Shown here piece by piece: positions 57,877-64,000 of a DNA stretch of 64,000 nucleotides. How positions within the stretch are numbered: the stretch's first letter is position 1; every line of letters begins with the position of its first letter. The notes under the pieces were generated by a model. That model made no database searches, was not told the origin of the DNA, and worked only from the letters and a program-made list of their open reading frames with translations. Made by a program: the position numbers and the translations under genes. Source of the DNA: Liquidambar formosana. Its lineage: Eukaryota > Streptophyta > Magnoliopsida > Saxifragales > Altingiaceae. Location of the stretch: NCBI GenBank assembly GCA_039720395.1, contig JBBPBK010000118.1, positions 222,238-286,237 on the forward strand, in the 5' to 3' direction.

Positions 57877-58139
57877 CTGCATAAACAAAAATAGATATGC
57901 TATGTCTTTCCATAAGCAAGAAATGAGTGTTTTAAACTACTATAAAATAATTCACATCTCAAATTAACAAGGATCCCTTTTCTCAGGTTATAATAAAGAA
58001 GGTTATATGAATATTGACACTGTTAACGTAGAGCAGTTTATTAAGAAACTATGACAAGCAACATGGAGAATCTATGAAGCAAAAAAACAATATACTAAGT
58101 ATTCAAAATCACCGATACCTAATTTCCATACGTTATGAC

Positions 58140-58295
58140 TCTTCAGATTGAAACGGTGAGTCAACCCAATCTGCCTCTACTTTCCAACAAACTGATAGTG
58201 AACAAGTACCAGCCAATTTCCACCCACAATTTGAGATTGATGCTAGCCCCAGGAATGGAGATAACCTTGTCCAAACAAATATGGTAACACTCAAG
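58140..58295 (-). pseudogene. damaged first coding exon of the same gene
   Basis: Read on the - strand from about 58290: LFGQGYLHSWG, stop, HQSQIVGGNWLVLVHYQFVG, K, stop, RQIGLTHR. This aligns with the family N-terminus (FFGQ.NLSQGQHHSQ..DGNWP.LNNN.WVGSQRQIG) if both stops replaced glutamine codons (TAG for CAG) at 58243-58245 and 58177-58179. The two stops are exactly 22 codons apart in one frame. No family-type start methionine is left in front. The exon cannot encode protein as it stands. Confidence 0.65.
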
Positions 58296-58399
58296 TTTAG
58301 ATGGTCAGGAAGAGGTAAAAAAAGGCGATAAATTATAGTGAGTGCAGTCATTTTTATAGAACTATATCTAATGGGGAAAACTCCATGTAAATACCCTAT

Positions 58400-59175
58400 A
58401 ATTTTAGGACACACTCCATATCATTAGCTAAAAAACATGAGATAACAAATGATAACATAAAAACGTTGAACGGATTATAATTAAAGGGCAGTTGTGAAAA
58501 TAAAATTCTAATTTCTTTTTTTTTTTTCCTACTACAATTTCTCGGCAACCAAACGGAACAATATGAAACAGTTCATTCACACTATTCAGAGTAAGCAAAG
58601 GTCAAAAATTTCAAAGCAAAATGCGAGCATCAAACCATCAAAAAACACATACAATCAAACACAATGCATTTGAAGACAAAATTTGGGGCATACACAGCAT
58701 CAGTCAGCCAGAACCCAAACCCAAAATCGACCATCTGAAAAACCCTAAAAATCCCATCACATACCAAACAAACACACACCCAAAACCCATGATTTTTCAC
58801 AAGAAACCATCAAATTACAAGCAAACCACATTTCCAACCCAAATTCACCAAAATTCAAAGCTTAGGCACACAATTACAACCCCAATTAGCGAACCAAACC
58901 AAAAACATTCAAGCTAAACCAAAGAATGAGCTGAAGCTGACCAAACCCACAAGAAGCAGAGACTGAAGCGAGTGTAGAGCAGCAGCTAGGGTTAACAGGG
59001 TGATGCTAGTAAAATAATTAGGGTTCTTCAAAGAGACTCTGTGTGTGTCTCTCTAACTTACAGTGTAATTTTTGTGAGGTCCTTCAATGGCTGATCACAC
59101 ACACACTTCAATTCACAAAACAGTCTTCCAAGCTACAGCACCAAATGCTCTCTCTCTCTCTCTACATATATACAT
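58400..59175 (-). promoter_or_regulatory. 5' leader and promoter of the - strand gene
   Basis: On the - strand, TATATATGTAGAGAGAGAG near 59150-59175 gives a TATA-like box beside an (AG)n tract. A leader with AACCCTAATT and GCTTCAGTCTCTGCTTCTTG, typical of plant 5' UTRs, follows. The transcript probably begins near 59140 and carries at least one 5' UTR intron. Placement is by composition only. The + strand frame at 58621-58917 is not credible. Confidence 0.45.
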
Positions 59176-59828
59176 GTACTGTATGTATGTATTGTATGTA
59201 TATGCTTTCTCTCTCTAGGTGAGGTGAGAGAAACAGATGATTTTCAGACCAGGCCGAAGATAAAGCGATCGAAACAGTGACACAAAAAATGTTTTTTCAA
59301 CGAAACTAAAAAACACTGCCCACTCCCGGTTCGGTCCGAGCCTCAGGTCTGGTCAAAGGTTCGGCAACTCCGAAGCTAAGGCGGAGAAATGACAAAATTC
59401 TGTTCGTGCTTCTGAAGTGTACGTGCTCCACGCTTCTTCTGCCGTCGAATTTAGATATTTAGTAATCAACGGTGGATACTGGAGAGTTGACGGTAGGATG
59501 TTTACTCTTTTATGGAGTGTGTTGAGGGAAAAGGTCGTTTGGGAATATGCCAAATATACCACGCGCTTTTGAATACGCGTGGGGGGTTTCCCTTTTGCGT
59601 GTGTGTGTGTGTGTTGTTTTTAGTTTTTTTCGCTTTATGAAAATACTTTCGGGCTTTAAATGTGTATTTTGTGCTTTTTTATTTTCGCGCCGCCATGTTT
59701 AGCAAATGAAGTCAAGGTAAGTGGGGGCAGTTAAAGGCGGTGTAATGTCTGTTTATTATTCTCTAGACTAGGGTAAAACAAATTGGGCCAGGCCCATGCT
59801 AACTTTTAAGCCCGACTAATATTAGTTA
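59176..59828. other. no gene recognised
   Basis: Probable distal promoter. Includes a (GT)n run at 59600-59614 and a CTCCACGCTTCTTCTGCCG segment. Nothing coding could be supported. Confidence 0.4.
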
Positions 59829-60235
59829 GGGAACGGCTATTGCAACTCCCCATTCTTATCACCCCACCCTCATCCTTTAGGTTTTTAAGGTTTTATGTAA
59901 AATATAAAAGATTTTTATGAAAACTAGCAATGATGTCTATTAGAAAACATCACTTTGAACAACTTTGTAGAATAAAGTTTTTCCTAAATCTATCGTTTAA
60001 ATATACTTTTAAGCCATTTCTAGCCTTTATTTCATTTTTTGCCAAAAAGTCTACCTAAACGATAGATTTTGGAAAAACTTCCTACTACAAAGTTGTTTAA
60101 AATGATGTTTTCTAGTGGACCAAGTGACCAGTTTTTGTAAATACCTTTTATATTTTTTATGAAATCTTAAAAACCAAAAAGAAAGTGGTGGAGTGATAGG
60201 AATGGGGGATTGCAAAATTTGCAATAACCGTTCCC
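59829..60235. mobile_element. MITE family B, Mutator-like, 407 bp
   Basis: Termini GGGAACGGCTATTGCAACTC and, reversed, GGGAACGGTTATTGCAAAT. A perfect 9-bp duplication TATTAGTTA flanks it (59820-59828 and 60236-60244). The element is a long imperfect palindrome with mirrored TCTATCGTTTAAATATAC and TACCTAAACGATAGATTT. No coding capacity. Same family as 35047-35444. Confidence 0.9.
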
Positions 60236-60249
60236 TATTAGTTATTCCT

Positions 60250-60620
60250 TCCCACTTACTTTACATTTTAAGCTTTTATGAAAAATGCAAAAGATTTTCA
60301 TGAAAACTGTTTGTACGGTCTACTAGAAAATATCATTTTAAATAATTTTGTAGAAATTTATTTTTAAAAAATCTATAATTTCGGTGGATTTTTAAGCTAT
60401 TTTTGATACAGATACTGTAAATGACTAAAAAATTTAGTTAAACGACATATTTCAGAAAAAACCTTTTTTTATAAAATTGTTCAAAATGATGTTTTTCAGT
60501 AGACAATACGGTCAATTTTTATGAAAATATTTTATAGTTTTTGTAAAACCTTGAAATTTAAAATAAGTGAGGAATAAAAAATAAGTCTTGGGGTGCCAAT
60601 AGAGTCCCTCTATTCGTTAA
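60250..60620. mobile_element. diverged MITE family B relative
   Basis: Directly beside the element at 59829-60235. TTTTATGAAAAATGCAAAAG, TTTCATGAAAACTG and CTACTAGAAAATATCATTTT in the left half are mirrored by TTCAAAATGATGTTTTTCAG and ATTTTTATGAAAATATTTTA on the right. Ends are not sharp; an older copy that shows local clustering of the family. Confidence 0.55.
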
Positions 60621-61293
60621 TACAAAAGGTTTTGAACAATTTTGAAGAAAAAAAATATCATTTTAAATAATTTTATAAAAAAAATGAAATTTTCCATTAC
60701 GTGTCGTTTGGTATACGTTTTCGTCATTTAGAGTGTCTATTACCGTAAAAGAATTAGACTTTTTCACCAACCCTAGGCACGGCCCTTGAGCAGTCCAATT
60801 GTACCTACAGTATGCTCAAGCACAAAACCAAATCCTAATGTCCATGTTGGGCTGACTTCGAAGTTTGAACTTACACGTTGTGCATGCATTTTGGTTAGAC
60901 AATGACTTTAAAAGGATAACACTTGCCTTTACGTCCATGTGCAGGACTCTCTTTCATTTTTCCCACTCATGTTCAATCATTTGCCTAAATAATCAAAGAA
61001 AGTTAATTTTGTGCATATATTCCTAATTTATTTAATTATGAACACATCTTCATGTATCCATATCTACACCTCTATCTATCTATATATATAAATGTATGTC
61101 CACATGTTTGTGACTATGTATATGTTTGTTTATATTCGTCAACTTTTAATTTTAAATGAATAAAGATTAAGAAGAGCTCCTCTACACCAGTGTGGGCTTG
61201 GATTCAGTGCTAAGTTTTAACTTGGATTCAGTGCTAGGTTTTGATTTAGATTCGGTGCTGGAATCAAAACCTAACACCATGTTGGACTAATCC
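60621..61293. other. no gene; short tandem GGATTCAGTGCTA repeats
   Basis: CTTGGATTCAGTGCTAAG.TTTTAACTTGG...GTGCTAGGTTTTGATTTAG...GGTGCTGGAATC is repeated about three times at 61187-61255. Otherwise featureless AT-rich DNA. Confidence 0.5.
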
Positions 61294-61752
61294 TAGAGAC
61301 GGAACTACAGTCAAGTCCGAGGGGCCATGGCCTCTCCCAACTTCCACAAAATTGTCTAGTAAAGTACAGTTTGTGACCACTTTCCAATCTAATACCAAAA
61401 AAGGCTATAGCTATTAACTTGTTACAAATTGATTGTCAACTTACAACAAACGACTACCAATTGTGTTTTTGGTGGTATTACATTGGGAAGCGATCATCAA
61501 AACGAGGTCTAGCTGTTTACCTCTCTTCTTCATCAGATTAGTTGCTGCCGTTAACCCTCTTTTTTCTTTTTCTTTTTTTTTTTTCTTTTTTTTGTTATAG
61601 TTTTTGATAACTATAAATAAGGTCAGTTGTTTACCTCTCATTCAATGTATTAATTTGTTCTTGAATCTTAACATGATTCTCATACTTGAACGGTAAAATT
61701 TTTTTATTCATACTTTGGCCCCCCTCAAGATAAAATTCTAATTCCGTCCCTA
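61294..61752. mobile_element. hAT-like MITE, 459 bp
   Basis: Terminal inverted repeats TAGAGACGGAACTA and, reversed, TAGGGACGGAATTA; subterminal GGGGCCATGGCC and CCCCCC segments. ACTAATCC (61286-61293) and TCTAATCC (61753-61760) form a 7-of-8 match, as for hAT insertions. No transposase frame; the interior is low-complexity. Confidence 0.7.
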
Positions 61753-62139
61753 TCTAATCCGAGTCGTTAGTGAGAGTTTTTGACTTCTTGTAGTAAAATA
61801 TTAAAAAACCTCCACTGAGATTACCAAAATGATCATAATAGATTGAGATCATTTTCACTCACCCACAATGGTGCTCTAATTCATTTCTTACCTGCCATTC
61901 ACCAATAATTAATAACTCCAAAGACAAGCTCTGCCATCTCATTTAGAAGAGTAGTAGTACTTTACAAGAAAGTGAATTAACAGCCTGCCATAACTATTTT
62001 CCACAGGTGGGTTGTACTGCCCAAAAAACAAAACCAAAAAAAATAAAATAAAATAGCCCCCGAATTTTAGTAAATAAGGAAAAAAAAAAATGGAGAAGGG
62101 CTTGTACGTAACGATCGATTATAAGCCAATGAGAATTGA

Positions 62140-62353
62140 CGCCATGTTTGTTTAGCTAGAATGGAATGGATGAAATGGAATCTCATTCCAATTCATTCCA
62201 AACAGCATGTTTGGATGAGGTAATTTGAATGAGAATAGAATTAAATAGTGTGTTTAGACATCTATTTTCAAATCTCTGTTCATTCTAAACTACTTCAAGT
62301 ATGGAATCAGATTCTATTCCCATCCATTCCATTCCAACTAAACAAACATGGCC
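62140..62353. mobile_element. MITE family D, copy 2 (214 bp)
   Basis: Ends GCCATGTTTGTTTAGCTAGA and, reversed, GGCCATGTTTGTTTAGTTGG, with mirrored GGAATGGATG / CATCCATTCC. TGA flanks both sides (62137-62139 and 62354-62356). Sister of 23454-23675. Confidence 0.75.
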
Positions 62354-64000
62354 TGAATGTTGAATGTACATTCCCACTAAAACATATAAATGGGTGAATG
62401 TAACATTCCCATTTACTCCATTTTTGTTGGTTCATGATACAAACGATATGGCGTCACATTCCATATGAGTTTTTCTCTATGATATTCGAATTTGTATAAG
62501 AAGCAGCTATAAAAAATTTAATCATCAATGTTGTGTGCACACTGCTTCCAAATGTAACTATGAAAAATACTACTTCAACCATCTTTTATCACAATCTATG
62601 ACAATTATAAGTCTTACTGAGGTGTCATCTATATACGGGAGAGATGTCTGTCTCATTGTTTGGGATGCCCAAAAATTTGGGACTTGACTCCATTAGCTGA
62701 CCTCATGTAAGTTGTGTATAATGAAAAATCCAATTAAATGTATTTAAGGAAAAAAAAAAAAAAAAAACCCTAAATGTGTATTAAAAAGTTGGGATTTCCA
62801 TTGAGTTTCCTATGTTATTTGATTGGTGCAATATTTTCTCCTCTTCTATCCCCATGGGAAAAAATGCCAAAGAATATATTCAGACAAGATTGTTCAGAGA
62901 TTCAACCGCCGTATCTTGCTTCTCTTTACTGACTCAGCTGGCACCTCCAAACAAACATGTTTTTTTGTTTCTGCTTAATATATAGGCTCTCCTAGGTTTT
63001 GGGAAGTACCTTTTTTATTACTTTCCATGAGAGAGAGAGAGAGAGAGAGAGAGTTTTTGGCATGGATTGAAACTTTGACCCCGAGTCCTTTACAAAAAGA
63101 CATAATATGCTTTGAGTTGAAACTTAATGGATAGTATAAGGTAGCCGTCATTCCATAAAAGAAATAGAAAGAGACTGTACATTGGTTTACCTCATACCTG
63201 CGGCCACTCGTGGGCATTATGGAGCAACCGCAAATGTTTACTTTTACCTGAGAGGAGTATTAGCATCGGTCATTTACATCACCCCACTCAGCATTTTCTT
63301 GCATATACAGGACATGACCCCCTTTTTTTTTTTCCGACTAGGTACTCATTTTATATGACTGTGAAACCCACATAAAATAAAAATATTTTTTTGAAATCAA
63401 TGTGTCGTTTACACGGTGAAAACCGAAAAGACCCGTCTCCATATGCCTATCCCTACCCTAATAATAGTTATAATCCGATAAAACAAACAAAGTAGTGAGA
63501 AATGACAAGAAGGTTCATGGAAGGCTCCTACTTCGAACATTTTTTTTCTTTTTTTTTCCTTTCTCTTCCTTTACCTTTTTTAATAATCAGAATCCGAATA
63601 AACTCTATTCTACATTAGTCCTTTTGAAAGTACAAATTAACCTTAGAAAAATAATACGAAACACGTTTAAAAGAGAGGGAAACTCTTTTTCCATTTTATT
63701 TTATTAGTTCTGAAGAGGATAACTTTAATTTGTCAATGAATTGTTTAAAGTGATTGTCAATCTTTATTAAAAGATATGGGTATCTTAATAGCATAGTCAT
63801 GGGAGCAACACATTATTCTTCTCAACTTCTCAAACAATAAAATAAAAAAAAAAAAGAATTACAGATTGGTCCGGCTAGGGAAATAATTGCATCAATACAG
63901 GTTGGTCCAGCTAGGGACTAGCGATTTAGCCATCAAGGCTGCGTGAAAACTCAACATAACCACCCCAAATTTTATTTTGGGATAGCAATAGGTTTTGGGA
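62354..64000. other. no gene recognised
   Basis: A-run at 62750-62766, (GA)n at 63028-63053, T-rich runs near 63540-63560. GGTTGGTCC.GCTAGGGA is repeated at about 63866 and 63901. Nothing coding is supported up to the window end. Confidence 0.45.

Noticed and set aside
58133..58414. 93-codon - strand frame upstream of the large gene
   Set aside because: The family N-terminal homology lies in a different frame of the same DNA and has two stops; this frame matches nothing.
58621..58917. 98-codon + strand frame rich in Pro/Lys/Thr
   Set aside because: It is antisense to the A-poor leader of the - strand gene and reflects composition.
1..64000. tRNA, rRNA, snRNA genes
   Set aside because: No cloverleaf-type sequence with A and B boxes or other RNA gene signature was recognised by eye; a tRNAscan/Infernal run would be needed to exclude them.

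Overview
The window is AT-rich nuclear DNA from a flowering plant, almost certainly a eudicot. It carries RALF-type secreted peptide genes, a large multi-exon plant-specific nuclear-type protein gene, PPR gene debris, MITEs, Helitrons and solo LTRs. The species cannot be named from sequence alone. Real genes are sparse; most of the 64 kb is decayed duplicates and mobile DNA.

Left two thirds (about 0.5-40 kb): a tandem cluster of RALF-like peptide genes, all on the + strand. There are five loci: an intact gene at 2591-2911, a gene split by a 2.4-kb giant foldback transposon (halves at 16012-16113 and 18526-18759), an intact gene at 31201-31542, a gene killed by one nonsense codon (34340-34678), and a gene at 37559-37921 whose C-terminus has been rebuilt from former 3' UTR. 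Large segmental duplications carry the cluster. Passenger pieces (a LINE reverse-transcriptase scrap, PPR fragments, RALF 3' flanks without a gene, inverted RALF promoters) recur several times in the same order. Insertions punctuate it: Helitrons at 3042-5131 and 11009-11485, solo LTRs at 13461-14924 and 27964-28874, and several MITE families with readable target-site duplications.

Middle (41.7-43.7 kb): a broken E-class PPR pseudogene. It appears to be the fullest relative of the PPR fragments scattered through the RALF duplications. From 43.7 to 50.4 kb there is little recognisable content.

Right (50.7-59.2 kb): a seven-coding-exon gene on the - strand for a large Gln/Ser/Asn-rich protein of the plant 'dentin sialophosphoprotein-related' family (about 1,683 aa from the first usable ATG). 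Upstream, the two exons that encode the family's N-terminus are still recognisable but carry stop codons and a frameshift. The gene therefore either makes an N-terminally shortened protein or is starting to die. Beyond 59.3 kb only MITEs and unannotatable DNA are seen.

The most unusual object is the RALF gene interrupted by a foldback element with about 930-bp inverted arms. Its RALF promoter is still in place, so transcription would make a very long double-stranded hairpin joined to RALF sequence.
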